Part shown: positions 24,529 to 35,301 of the stretch, piece after piece | How the letters are laid out: every line of letters begins with the position of its first letter | Position numbering within the stretch: the first letter of the stretch is position 1 | Source of the DNA: Phallus indusiatus | Taxonomy: Eukaryota; Basidiomycota; Agaricomycetes; Phallales; Phallaceae | Length of the DNA stretch: 64,000 bases | Direction of reading: 5' to 3' | Assembly (NCBI GenBank): GCA_027605045.1 | Contig: JAQFWX010000111.1 | Span: 1 to 64,000, forward strand | The notes under the pieces: generated by a model | The model's database searches: none | Told to the model about the DNA's origin: nothing | The model's input: the letters and a program-made list of their open reading frames with translations, nothing else | Program-made: the position numbers and the translations under genes

Positions 24529-27192
24529 TTAGGCTACTTTTTCCTCGTCTTTGCTGTCATCTACTAAGATTTTGCTAGCTTTGACGGGCAAGCCAGCAAA
24601 CTTCGACCGTAAAGCTTCGTATTTGCGCCGTTGAGCGGGACTAACGCTTGGTCCGAGGTTGCTCAGCGCGTTTTCAAATTCGGGTAAACCGACTGTAAGA
24701 TCACCTCCATCCAACTCCGATGTAGCTTGCGTATCTTCCAATACCTTCTTCAAAGCACAAACACCCGCCTCTCGAACGAGCGCTGCCAAATCTGCACCAC
24801 TGTACCCATCGCACTTGTCCCGAACAAGAGTCTCAATAGCGGACAAAGATGTGTCGTCTGGTAATGGCATTTTTCTCCGACAAACCATAGTTCGGACAAT
24901 TTCGGCGCGCTCGGTGGCGGAAGGAAGGTCAACGTATAAAAGCTTGTCTAGTCGACCGGGTCGACACATGGCTGGATCTATCATGTCTGGTCTGTTTGTG
25001 GCTGCTACGACGTAAACTGCTTTTCTGGCATCTAAGCCGTCGAGTTCTGTTAGAAGCGTGTTGACTACGCGAGCGGAAGATTCAGACTAAGGGAGCGCGG
25101 GACGAATGAGATTCGGGAATCTAACACATGATAGAGAAGAGAACTTACGAGACTGTCGTCTCGTCGTGGAACAAGAGCATCGAGCTCGTCGAAGAATATG
25201 ACACAAGGCGATGATGCACGTGCACGCGTAAAGACTTGACGGACGGCTCTTTCACTTTCACCGACATACTAGAAGTAAACCGTCAATGAAATAGATCCAT
25301 CTCCTTGCGTTAGAGACCACATTACCTTATTCAACAGCTCAGGCCCTTTTACAGAAATGAAATTCGCTCTACTTTCATTGGCCACCGCCTTCGCCAAAAG
25401 CGTTTTGCCACATCCAGGCGGCCCCCACAGCAAAACACCACACGGTGCCTCAACACCTACACGCTTGAACAATTCAGGTCGACGGATAGGTTGGACGATG
25501 GCCATTTGCAGTTCCGCACGCGTGGCGTGTAGTGCACCAACATCAGCCCACGTCACGTTTGGTACTGTTGCGAATCCTTCTCGTGTTGATGATGGCTGGA
25601 CTTCAGACAAGGCGGCCGTGAAGTCTTCTCGTGTAATATGAAGAGGCGCAAGCTGTTCTTCAGTTAAAGGAGTAGGATGCGCACGCAAAAAAGACGCGAT
25701 AGATGGATCGGGTATTGATGCGAAGGGTATATGTGTTGTTGTTGTTGTTAATGAGATTATGGACTGGGGATCTTCATTGTTGTTGCCAAGGACGGTCTGA
25801 TCAATTTGCATAGTTATATCTGTATCAGCTACCGAAGAATTTTGAGGAAGAATAAGCGTTCCATCTGATAACTGTTGGAATATTCGCTTTACAGCTATTA
25901 CGCCCGCTGCTCCAGTTAATGCAGCCAAATCAGCTCCCACATAGCCTGGGGTAGCCTTAGCAAGGGACTTGAAATCGAAGTCCCCAGACAAACGAAGCTT
26001 AGAGCATAATACGTGTAATATTCTAGGAGTAACGGTTAGTTATTGGAAGACTAAGAAGGGACTGATCATTCTTACTGAGCACGGGCTTCGTCATCTGGAA
26101 CACCCAGACCAATTTCATGATCAAACCTTCCCGCACGACGTAAAGCAGCATCGAGAGAATCGGGTCTATTTGTTGCCCCTATGACAATTACCGGCTTATT
26201 ATCTGTTTTGTCCCATGATAGGTCTATTCGGGAAACTATGAGCTTCAAGCCAAATGATGGTGCAATAAGGCATCAACATACCATCCATACAGGTTAGAAA
26301 CTGTGCAACAATCCGACGTTCCATTTCACGTTGAGCACTTTCTCGTTTGGGTGTTATAGCATCAATTTCGTCAATGAATAACAAACATGGTGCGACTCTC
26401 TTTTGAAAGGACAAACTGAGATCATGTGATATAGACGGTTCAACGAAAAGCTTACCTTTGCCTCCTCGAATGTCTCACGCAGTGTTTTTTCGGATTCACC
26501 AGACATCCCAGAGACTATTGAAGGAGCCGAAACGCTAATAAAAGGCAACCCGAGTTCCTGCAGAACACATGTCGTTAGGGCTTTTTGATGCAAACCTCGA
26601 CTGATAAAAACTTACGCACGCCTGCAATAGCGTTAGCTAGTAGTGTTTTACCACACCCGGGAGGTCCATGCAACAAGACACCTCGTGGAGGCTGAACGCC
26701 AGTATGAATGTATACCTCTGGATGGCACAGCGGCATTGCAACTAGCTCAAGCATCTTTTCGACACAAGGTTGAACACCTCCCAAATCTGACAGTCGCGTC
26801 GTAGGTGGTGTGTGATCTTTAGCTGTAGCACTAGACGTTGTTTTGGGCCGTTTGACTGTACGTTCAGAATCGGCACCACCAGCTGCGCTTGTCCGTGACG
26901 ACCGAACCTTGCGTTTTGCTGGGGGAGGTGATTGTAAAACTGAGCCCAAATCGGTTGGTTTAATTTCGTCTACAGGTGCAGCTGTGTCTACATTGGCTGT
27001 TTCTGATGTGACTGTCGTTTTTCTAGAGTCTTCAGCGGGTACAGCTGGAACTGGCGCATTCAAGTTGAGTTTCGTCCGTCTGTGGTTGGTCCATAAATTT
27101 TGCATGCCTTTATTCAAGGCATTTCCTGACTATGACAAAGGTAAGCTAGTAAATGCATAGGAAGATAATGATGAACTCACCGAAATTTCCAT
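24529..27192 (-). CDS. RIX7: Rix7/NVL-type double AAA ATPase of 60S ribosome assembly
   Basis: The start exon MEIS (27192) joins through a GTGAGT..CATAG intron to [14 protein letters not shown]1 AAA module: [14 protein letters not shown], Walker [17 protein letters not shown], and Walker [16 protein letters not shown] with [15 protein letters not shown]2 module: [67 protein letters not shown], and [20 protein letters not shown]. Rix7 extracts assembly factors such as Nsa1 from pre-60S particles in the nucleolus. The tail ([26 protein letters not shown]) fits the family. The N-terminal part before D1 is only about 110 residues, shorter than in yeast or human NVL, where a folded nucleolin-binding-type domain comes first. 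It is divergent from the HNH gene, with 175 bp between starts. Confidence 0.9.
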
Positions 27193-27367
27193 AAGTCAGA
27201 AATTTCAAGTTCGTTTCGCTGCTTTGTGACCGCCGTTGTGACGTTGAAAGTCTAAACCAATCGAAACAAATCACCATCCACCGGCTTGCGCCGAACCTAA
27301 TCACCATCAACGAATCCGACAAATCTGGGCCAAATCACCGTTTCTTCCAGTGACATCCGAACTTGCC

Positions 27368-28342
27368 ATGTCTCGTTCCCTGGCGAGAAATGTACACTTC
27401 TATGACGCTAGGAACCCTGCCACTTCACTGGGCGGCTTGGTTCAAAACGGATCTGTCACAGAAAGAAACTTTTTGGACATGTTAGAAATTTTAATTGTTA
27501 CTCAAATCGCATATCGTGTCGAAAGAAGACAAGACCAGCACATTGTTACGAGATCTGACCAACAATTACAGATCGGAGAATATGACATCTATTGCAATGG
27601 TAATTTGTTTGTCTTGCTGGCGATATGACATATATTAATTTGGCTTCATGCAGAAGATATCAATGTCAATGACGAACCTTGGGTACCCAGAGTTATTACT
27701 TTCAGCGACTCCCTGAGGGATGTCGGTTTTCGAGAGGCCGTTCGTGCCCGCGACGGCGGTAAATGTGTTTTATCAGGTCTTACCAATCTTGGAGCGCAAA
27801 ATGGCCATTGGTGGGGCTTCCAAGTAGCTCATATTTTTCCCCTCACCGCAGAGAATGTGTGGGAGCGGAATGATTTTGGAAGATGGATTACTCTTGACAT
27901 TCCTGGGCAAGAGAAGATCAGTTCTGTGCAGAATGGGTTCCTCACGCTAACATCTCTTCATACATTGTGGGATAGCTACGCAATGTCAGTTAACCCTGAT
28001 GCAAGTCTTTTTTTTCTTTTCTTTGGCACACAAACATAACATTCTTCAAAGGATAACTATAAAATCATAGTGTTTCAACCTGACTCCTTCAAATTAGATG
28101 GAAGGATACTGGATCCCCTCTGCCGCGATCCCCAAGATCCGCGTCACGTTTCTGACGAACTTCTTCGGTGGCACTTTAGGCAGTGCGTATTCGCCAATAT
28201 GAGAGGAGGGGGAGAGCCGTTTTTTGAACATGACTACCCTCCTGGTTCCGATATTATGGGTGAGCTTAGAGAGGCACCCCTTGGCCAGGAACAATTCGAG
28301 CTTATGTTGGCGGACAGATTGCGAGGGTTTGGCGTCGAATAG
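27368..28342 (+). CDS. Stand-alone HNH-nuclease domain protein
   Basis: It starts MSRSLARNVHFYDARN. Intron 1 follows TGCAATG (GTAATT..CATGCAG). Intron 2 (28001-28051) begins with GC rather than GT. The core has the HNH_2-like pattern: REAVRARDGGKCVLSG, then FQVAHIFPLTAEN (first H), VQNGFLTLTSLHTLWDSYA (N and last H), then a beta-rich IIVFQPDSFKLDGRIL and a C-terminal LLRWHFRQCVFANMRGGGEP. This layout is common in basidiomycete genomes as single-copy or expanded families of unknown function. The catalytic residues appear intact, so a metal-dependent nuclease is plausible. No partner gene suggests a system. The call of domain is good; the cellular role is unknown. Confidence 0.8.
28001..28051 (+). 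other. GC-AG intron in the HNH gene
   Basis: AAC CCT GAT|GCAAGT..TTCAAAG|GAT AAC TAT. The only phase-compatible join uses a GC donor; the GT seven bases later would give an immediate stop. The 51-bp length keeps the reading frame. This class of intron is rare but known in fungi. Confidence 0.6.
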
Positions 28343-29247
28343 TTATTATGTTTTTTTTGCTTCTTCATTCCGTTTACTTGTCACTGCTCATGAATGCTTA
28401 TAGTTGTTAGATATATAATTGTCTTTCCAGTATTACTCAATTTACACTGTATGTAACCATATCGTCATTGTATTAACATTATCCTACTAGTAGGGGCCTA
28501 GAGATTCTATAGCTACACCTATTGTATTCCCTTATTAACAGCTCATATTTATAATGCTTTGTACTGATGCGTCTGTGATATAACTATCCTCTCATTTTGC
28601 TGCTTGGTTCGGTCCTCTTATAGTATATAATCCCGCATGCGCGATAGTAAGAAGACCTTAGACGTCGCGAGCTTTAACGCTAGACAATGGTTGACATTTA
28701 TTAGGCACTTCGGACTGCTGATCGCTATATTTCGTAATGACGGCCTGAATTGTGGCAAAATTGAGATAGCTATAGGTTCATAAGCGAACTTTGAACTCAT
28801 AATGAAGCTCCTAATAAAATAGCAACGCTTTTGATTTGTTAGGCATTCATTGTCGGAAAAGCCGAAATCAATTTTTTTTGCTAAGTGAGCGAATCAAGGC
28901 TTTATTACTGTAAATTAGGTTCAACTTGCTTGGTATAATAAATACATAGTCCAAGTTATATAAAACCTTGACCGCATCGATGTTCCCTCAGCAAAAAAAA
29001 TTAATTTCGAATTTTTTGGCATTATTGTCCAGGCCGGGCTGGCAGTTGTGCAAACTTGACTCGTGATGGTGAAAACTTCCGACTCGACCTGCCACTAGTA
29101 AGCATCAAGTCCCATCAGACACTAATATGTTTGCAAAAAAAGTATAAGACCCTGACTGACTGTAGATTAGGACAATATCTCAACCTGTTATATATTTAAT
29201 GTAGTTCTAATCATTTCATTCGTAGATAGTTGAGTCTGAGGTTATAG
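28343..29247. other. Intergenic stretch, 0.9 kb
   Basis: AT-rich 3' flanks of the HNH gene and SUA5. No gene, tRNA or repeat was seen. Confidence 0.5.
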
Positions 29248-30540
29248 CTATGTTTCGGTAATATTGATCCAATGCACTTCTCCAGCAGCCTTCTTAACTC
29301 GATTCATCACAGCAAGTCCCTCTCGAGTCTCTTCAATACCCTCTACTATTATCAAGTCTGCCCCATTATGTTCTAGAGTCAACAAGCCGTCAAATAAGCG
29401 TTGAGCGGTCACTGAAGGATCGCCAATTGTTCCTAGAGGGAAATAGTCCCACTGAAGTTCTACTTCGGCATGATTTTTCAAGTTGGAAGGGAGTAAGGCG
29501 AGAGAAGAGTCAGAAGGCGCGAGAAGGCCAATTTTCACGGGCGCGGTTGGCGGGTAAGAAGAAAGAATTATCGAGAATGTTTCGGAAGTGGATAAGGCCC
29601 TTTGGTTATCCGGGGGAGTCGAGGTTAATAATAGGACTACGGGGATTGAAGGGGAATAGTGTTGATACTTCATTCCAGGCGTTGTTGGCGCGTTTTCTAA
29701 GTCCTCGTCGTTATAGTCACGTCGATGTACCAAAATACGGGGCGGCGGTTGGCCTTCGACGGTTAAAACCCTTTCCATGTCTTCGACAGTAACTCCACCT
29801 GGTCTCAGGATGCGGAGTGTTCCGTCCGAATCTAGTCCGTCAACAACTGTGCTCTCCACGCCGACATCGCAAGGACCGCCGTCCAATATGACGCGAACTT
29901 TGCCTGACAAGTTACGAGATACATGTTCTGCTTTAGTTGGACTGGGGGAACCCGAGGTGTTTGCGCTGGGAGCTGCGAGGGGTACATTGCACATCGCAAT
30001 CAGAGCGCGTGCCACTGGATGGGACGGCATTCGGACGGCTACGGTCTCGCGACCTGCGGTAACAATCGATGGGATTTGCGGTGACGTTGGAAATAATAGG
30101 GTAAGAGGTCCGGGCCAGAAAGCTTGCATCAACAAATTATATGAGGGGGGAACGTCGAACGTTGGCGGTAAAATCGACCTGAGCATTTGTAAAGAGGATA
30201 CATGGACAATCAGAGGGTTATCAGCTGGGCGACCCTTGACGGCGAAGATCTGAGATACAGCAGAGGAGTTCAAGGCTGATGATGCTAATCCATATACAGT
30301 TTCGGTAGGTATTACAGCTGGTACATTTAGAGATACAAGGTCGTGGACGGCAGTTTTTAAGGACGCAAGGGTCCTTTCGTCAGAAACGACGGGGTGCGAG
30401 TCCGATTCCGAAAAACTAATCGATGAAGAATCGCAGGACAGTACTTCGGTTGTAATAGTTGGTTGATTCATGTTGAACGCATTTAGATAGCGTCGGATGA
30501 GACTGGGAGACCGAAAGAGCCTCGCGAGCAAACCTGACAT
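29248..30540 (-). CDS. SUA5: Threonylcarbamoyl-AMP synthase (Sua5/YrdC)
   Basis: A single exon of 430 aa. The YrdC domain is clear: VPAVIPTETVYGLASSAL, AVKGRPADNPLIVHVSS, FWPGPLTLLFP, TVAVRMPSHPVARAL and APSANTSGSPSPTKAEHV. The shorter Sua5 domain follows (PGMKYQHYSPSIPVVLL..GADLIIVEGIEETREGLAVMNRVKKAA). Sua5 makes threonylcarbamoyl-AMP from threonine, bicarbonate and ATP, the first step of t6A37 modification on ANN-reading tRNAs. The first 23 residues (MSGLLARLFRSPSLIRRYLN) are basic and amphipathic, like a mitochondrial presequence, and a second ATG at 30471 (MNQPTITTE) would give a cytosolic form. Dual location is known for this enzyme family, but whether both starts are used here is inference. 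Confidence 0.92.
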   Translation of the reverse strand: MSGLLARLFRSPSLIRRYLNAFNMNQPTITTEVLSCDSSSISFSESDSHPVVSDERTLASLKTAVHDLVSLNVPAVIPTETVYGLASSALNSSAVSQIFAVKGRPADNPLIVHVSSLQMLRSILPPTFDVPPSYNLLMQAFWPGPLTLLFPTSPQIPSIVTAGRETVAVRMPSHPVARALIAMCNVPLAAPSANTSGSPSPTKAEHVSRNLSGKVRVILDGGPCDVGVESTVVDGLDSDGTLRILRPGGVTVEDMERVLTVEGQPPPRILVHRRDYNDEDLENAPTTPGMKYQHYSPSIPVVLLLTSTPPDNQRALSTSETFSIILSSYPPTAPVKIGLLAPSDSSLALLPSNLKNHAEVELQWDYFPLGTIGDPSVTAQRLFDGLLTLEHNGADLIIVEGIEETREGLAVMNRVKKAAGEVHWINITET

Positions 30541-30868
30541 ACATCATCTGGAGAAAATTTTGTCACATTGTGACGAGATAAATCTTGCCAGTGGCTATCA
30601 AATTCAAACCAAACTGCTCTTCACATTTATGACCCATGAATCGATGTATTTTTTGAATGCTTTATGGCAACCATCGGAAAACCATGTGTTGATTGTCTAC
30701 CGATCTTATGTTGTCAATCGTGACTGCCATAAAAGCCGGATTGTGAAATTACATTTTCTCTGGTGATATGAATACAATTAATAAACTTGTGCCGTCATAA
30801 TAGGTATAGAAAGATTTGTAAAAGTTAGAGTAGGATTCAAGCAAACGGCTGCGACTCGAGCCGCGTTC
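30541..30868. other. Short intergenic stretch upstream of SUA5
   Basis: 328 bp holding the SUA5 promoter and the 3' flank of the GatC-like gene. Nothing else was seen. Confidence 0.4.
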
Positions 30869-31399
30869 CTAGTCCTTCAATTTGGGGGACTGGACCAAGT
30901 AGTATCCGTCCTGAGTCTTGTAAGCCTTGTTCAACAATTCTCGTCCTTCCGGGGGAGTGGAGCTGCTTTGTTTGTCAACCTCGTAATTCGCATAATCACG
31001 AAGGTCTATACTCCTTCCTTCCGGCCATATTCGTCCATCAGGCTGTTTTGTCGGGGATGAGTTATGGGTAGAGGTCGACGTCGAGGCGACAGGCGCTATT
31101 CGAACAGCTTCCACCAATTTGATAAGGCTCTCCATATCTCTTTTCATTTTCCTAAAGTCCTCGGTATCTGTTTTAGGAGGAATGAGAGCCGCAGCGTTGT
31201 GAAGATGTGTCAATGTTTCGTCTGCCAATTCAACGGGTGGATAGGAATTCACTAGGTCGTTTACAGACCATGTCGGATTTTTCGGAAGACCTAGTTCATC
31301 TGCATCGAAAGCTGTGATAGAAGCGGTATTAGACGTTGATGATGAGTATTTTGAACAGCGAGATGTCGACGACAACACACGTGAGAGGCAAGAAAGCAT
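30869..31399 (-). CDS. Mitochondrial Glu-tRNA(Gln) amidotransferase subunit C-like protein
   Basis: The preferred start is at 31399 (MLSCLSRVLSSTSRCSKY), which gives a serine- and arginine-rich mitochondrial presequence; the frame is also open further upstream to 31453. The mature part has FDADELGLPKNPTWSVNDLV, then LADETLTHLHNAAALIPP and MKRDMESLIKLVEAVR, the helical pattern of fungal GatC/GatF-type subunits. The complex (GatCAB, or GatFAB in yeast) turns Glu-tRNA(Gln) into Gln-tRNA(Gln) in mitochondria; subunit C ties the other two together. The C-terminal half is polar and conserved only in short patches (WPEGRSIDLRDYANYEV). The family call is moderate; GatC and GatF types are hard to tell apart by eye. 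Confidence 0.65.
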   Translation of the reverse strand: MLSCLSRVLSSTSRCSKYSSSTSNTASITAFDADELGLPKNPTWSVNDLVNSYPPVELADETLTHLHNAAALIPPKTDTEDFRKMKRDMESLIKLVEAVRIAPVASTSTSTHNSSPTKQPDGRIWPEGRSIDLRDYANYEVDKQSSSTPPEGRELLNKAYKTQDGYYLVQSPKLKD

Positions 31400-31507
31400 G
31401 GAGTGAGCTGGGTAGACGCCGGTCACTAGAAAGGTACATTCCACGACCCACATAGCTTAAAAACGATGGAGGAAATGAAGGATGTTACATAGATATATAT
31501 ATACAAT

Positions 31508-32459
31508 TTAAAAGAATCTCCAATATATTACGATGATTAATATTAGGAATATAGCACCCAGCGGCGCATATTGCCTTAGCATGGCATCGAAGTTTATTTT
31601 TTGTGCTGCTTTTCGGTACTTTTCTGATTCGGAACGCAATGACGTCGAAAGATGAGACATCCCTGTAACGAGAAAAAAAGGTAGAATCTAAGGCATTGTG
31701 TATAAGTTTGTAGACAAAACGTACGATCTAGCGAATCGCCTCTCCAGAGTAATTCTTCCATATTCTTGGTCATTATTCGAGTAACGTCTTGTAGCTCGCC
31801 ATTCAGTTGTTCCAAATTCGATTCAGCAACGCTAGCAGTTCGTGTATCTTGATACAGTCGAGCAGTCTTCGCCATGAAAGTATCTGAGTCAGCAAGTCAG
31901 TCGGAAGAACCTCAAAAGGTTTCCTTTTTGCTTTCTTTGGAAAAAAAAGAAAAAAAGGCTTTATTTACCGAACCCTACAAAAGCATACGGCTTGCGAACT
32001 GAATCGACTTTGGCGCCGTATGACTGAGCGAATTCCTTTGATAGTTCATCAAGGTACGAGAATGCCAGTTTTCGAGGGTACGACTTTTCAGCAATTGTAA
32101 GGTAGACGACGTTGTCTGAAATAAGGTAGCTGACATGTTAGAATAAGGAAACAGAAACAGTCAGTTCCAATGCCTGGTCTATGTTGTATAACATCACATA
32201 CTGAAGTGTGTAGGGACCGCTCTCTATCGAACATCTTGGCTCCGAATTGGGCGTGATGCGACGAAAAATGAGCTTTGATTGTTGCTTGTACTCTTGTAAG
32301 GTTTGTTCAGTCTATAGAAAAAGCATCACATTGAAAAAGTGTTAGTGTGAGTATGATACACCAGCGACCGTCGGAGTTACGACTCACTTGTTCGTCGTCG
32401 ACGCTAGCGGCAAGAGGTAATGCGTCTGAGGCACGCACAATAGTTGTAGACCTAACCAT
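31508..32459 (-). CDS. SEC22: Vesicle-trafficking R-SNARE Sec22
   Basis: It starts MVRSTTIVRASDALPLAASV at 32459. The longin domain is spread over several exons: EYKQQSKLIFRRITPNS, ESGPYTLHYV, DNVVYLTIAEKSYPRKLAFS, YLDELSQEFAKSYG and VRKPYAFVGFDTFM. The SNARE motif follows (ELQDVTRIMTKNMEELLWRG, with the central Arg at the zero layer), and the tail anchor is YAPLGAILFLIIVIYW before RFF and the stop at 31510-31508. Sec22 works in fusion of vesicles between the ER and Golgi, in both directions. The small last exon (MLRQYAPLG..) overlaps no other gene. The product is secure; some internal borders are approximate. Confidence 0.9.
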
Positions 32460-32860
32460 GTTTTCCTTTCTTTTGTGAACGATTTATGGATATTTGGACC
32501 AGCGTTGCTTAGCCGAGCGGTGAGTTTTGGTCCAAAGCTCCTTCGTAGTTTAGGCTAGGGCAAACGACGTTGACGTGTTAGAAAGCGTCACGTGGCCTGG
32601 CAGCTCGGCTTGCGACAATGCGAAAATCAAATATTTCGAGCTCGCACTTTCTTGCTTTACAAACTGTTCAGAAGGAAAGAATTGTGTCTTTGACTATTTA
32701 TATAGAGTCAAGAACCAGAAGAGGCTCATAGACTCTCATTCTTCGTTCTAATCACATATGTCTTCCCAACATGCTTCGCATTAATTAGATTTGGAGTTCC
32801 AAGTACTTTTGTGCACACATCGGTGTCAAAGTTGATTCTTTTGTTTGTTAAAGCATCTGC
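32460..32860. other. SEC22 upstream region and 3' flank of YTM1
   Basis: 401 bp. A TTTATATAGAG element lies at about 32697 but points towards neither start convincingly. No tRNA: the phrase TTAGCCGAGCGGTGAG at about 32508 looks tRNA-like only over a few bases. Confidence 0.4.
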
Positions 32861-34452
32861 TCAGTTCTGAGCACTTTCTGCAATCTTCCAAACCTCAACT
32901 CCATCCTCACCGCCCAAAGCACCTAGCCCACCTCTCTGCCAGTCTACACTAAGAATTTTACCACCTTTGTCGGATTTGAAATGCGCCACAGTAATCTTGG
33001 GACTGCGCGTATCCCAGATGCGCACAATTCCATCGTAAGACCCACTCATGACGCGATAGTCATCTGTAGGGTGAGATGCCAGCGAACTGGGTAATGAGGA
33101 GTGTGCAAAGCTCATTAAAGCTTTAGAACTTGTGTTGGAGAGGCGGAGGTCGAAGACAGATACAGTCCGGTCTGTTGATGAAGCCACAATAGTATTTCCG
33201 TTTGATTGGATTGCGATATCTGTGAATGGTTTTTCGCTGAGTGTCTAGGAAGAGGGATAAGCTTTAACCGGAAGAAAAAATAGATACAGAGTAACATGCC
33301 ATAGTGGAAGTGCACAAGGCACTTGAGGTATCCCAAGTTCGAATCGTAGAATCTAGACCGCAACTGTAGACCAAGTTGTTTGAAGAAGGTAAAGGAGAGA
33401 ACAAAGCACGCATGATGCGGTTGGTATGCGATTTCATCACCTCTTCGGGTCCCTTAAACAAGTTCGTTAGAATAAACCTCCGAAAGGAGTAGAAATCTCA
33501 CGCAACGCACCTTTCTCACTGGTCGCTCTTCCTCCTCAGTCGCGACTTTTCTCCTCTTCTTACGAGTCTCAATAACTTCCTCAAGAGGTACTTCATCAGA
33601 TTCAGGGATGCTAGTGTTCCAAATCCCAATAACCGTATCCCACGAAGCCGTCACGAGCATCGTTCCATCTTTATTTGCTGCGATACTTGACAAAGGTGCG
33701 GTATGCAGATGAAGCGATGCTAGTGTTTTTGCATGATTCGCGGATTCTGAGTTAGATTCTATGTCAAAAACGCGAGTTAATCGCGCCGTGCAATCCTGAG
33801 AAGCAGATGCAACGAGTCGATCGTTTCCGACCCAGCAAATAGAAGTGACGGGTGCGGTATGACCCGATATCGTGTAGACAGGTTTTTTAGAGGCATCGAA
33901 CACGTATACATTAGAATCATAAGACCCTGCGAGAACGTTACTATAAAATATTTCATAAACCCATTAGTTAATGAAAAAAACACGAGGAGACCACATAAAG
34001 GCCTAACTTTGCGACTTGACACGAGACGGAGGAAATCCAATCTTCTTGCGGAATACAGGTCATGCGCTGAGGAGGCATCAAACTTTCAATATATTCAATC
34101 TCCAACGTTTCCTCCTATACGTGTATCAGCAATCTACGCTCAGACTTAATTCAAAGAAAAGAAGGAAAGCAAGGGAAGGCAAATTTACCTCCCCAACTAT
34201 ACCCCTCTCTGCACACCACTCTGCAATACTTCCAGTCAAAACATCGCCTTGTATTAAGAAATCAAAAGGAATGGGTTGGTCTAAAGAAAGAACTTTATTG
34301 ATGAGCTGCGAGAGTTGATATCGCCGCCATGAAGATGGTATAAAGTATTTTTGAGGCGGTAGAACATATTGTGTTTTGGTCGTAAAAAAAGCGGGGTGAG
34401 ATATAACAGTTGTAGCTGTCATCGACGGTTGTGCAATTTCTGTATTTGCCAT
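32861..34452 (-). CDS. YTM1: Ribosome assembly WD-repeat protein Ytm1/WDR12
   Basis: It starts MANTEIAQPSMTAT at 34452. The NLE domain follows (FFTTKTQYVLPPQKYFIPSS, then WRRYQLSQLINKVL, PIPFDFLIQGDVLTGSI). WD repeats are next: VYTISGHTAPVTSICWVGND, LVASASQDCTARL, GTMLVTASWDTVIGIWNT, LVYSCGLDSTIRTWDTSS, and IVRIWDTRSPKI, ending EVWKIAESAQN. Ytm1 forms a complex with Nop7 and Erb1 on pre-60S particles and is removed by Rea1 (Mdn1) through its NLE domain. The gene is essential in yeast. The start lies just 12 bp from a LINE target-site duplication (34465-34480), so almost the whole native 5' region has been pushed 6 kb away by the element. The reading frame itself is intact. Confidence 0.9.
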
Positions 34453-34464
34453 CAGTGCAAACAC

Positions 34465-34480
34465 TAGAAGGACGATAAAC
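34465..34480 (+). repeat. Left copy of LINE target-site duplication
   Basis: TAGAAGGACGATAAAC (plus a shared next A) is identical to 40451-40466. It sits just upstream of YTM1. Confidence 0.88.
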
Positions 34481-35055
34481 AGGGGGCCAATGGGGGTCCC
34501 TTGCCTTTTTACCACGACCATCTCGGTCAATAGCAGTGGAAAATGCGCACAATCTAAATAGGGTGAGACATGAAAATCGGGCAGCCTCTGCATAGTAACC
34601 TATCGCAAGCTCTAAAAACCCGAAGTCTCAAGAAAGCTACCCCCCATCCACCCATGTAGACCACGCACTACACAGATAACACGATACAGGGCACAACCCA
34701 CCGCACTACCTACAAACAAGTCACGTGCCCCAAACAAATCACGTGAAACGCTCAGATGACGCGACCCTCAACCCATTGACTTATGACAGACACCAGATAA
34801 CGGATCAGCCCACCGGCGCCCCAGATTACTGGCCGCGGGAGAGGAAGATTAAGACGAGGAAATAGAGGAGGGTACAGATATCATACAACCATACACAACC
34901 AGTAGAATACATCTAAAACCTGGCTTAATCAAGACAAGTAACCTCAGAAATGAAAAGCGTACACCTTAAGAATAAGGTTGAACTGGGGTTAAGACTGCAC
35001 ACTAACCCCATTTAAGTATCCCTAAGGTAATTTTACGGCACATGGTTTTTACACC

Positions 35056-35301
35056 TCCCCAGTTGTAGATGAGCCGGCGAGTCAACTGCTGCAAACCGGC
35101 TCAAGGACACTGCTGGGGCGACGGCAAGCAGACCAACCCACCCCACTATTATCATCATGAATTTACACACAACAGAGAGACACATACACGGAACGAATTC
35201 AGGCCCACGGTTACCCTATCTCCCCAGCAGTAGAAGGGCCGGGGAGTCTACTGCTACAAACCGGCCCAATGACGCTGCTGAGGCAACGGAAAGCAGACCC
35301 C
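35056..35301 (+). repeat. Imperfect 80-bp direct repeat at the LINE 5' end
   Basis: 35056-35135 and 35221-35300 align over about 80 bp without gaps, with roughly 18-20 differences, 165 bp apart (TCCCCAGTTGTAGATGAGCC against TCCCCAGCAGTAGAAGGGCC, and CTGCAAACCGGCTC against CTACAAACCGGCCC). The first copy is untranslated (in-frame stop); the second is coding. Confidence 0.7.

Noticed and set aside
32508..32580. tRNA-like text (TTAGCCGAGCGGTGAG)
   Set aside because: Only the first arm resembles tRNA-Leu/Ser; no anticodon or T arm follows.
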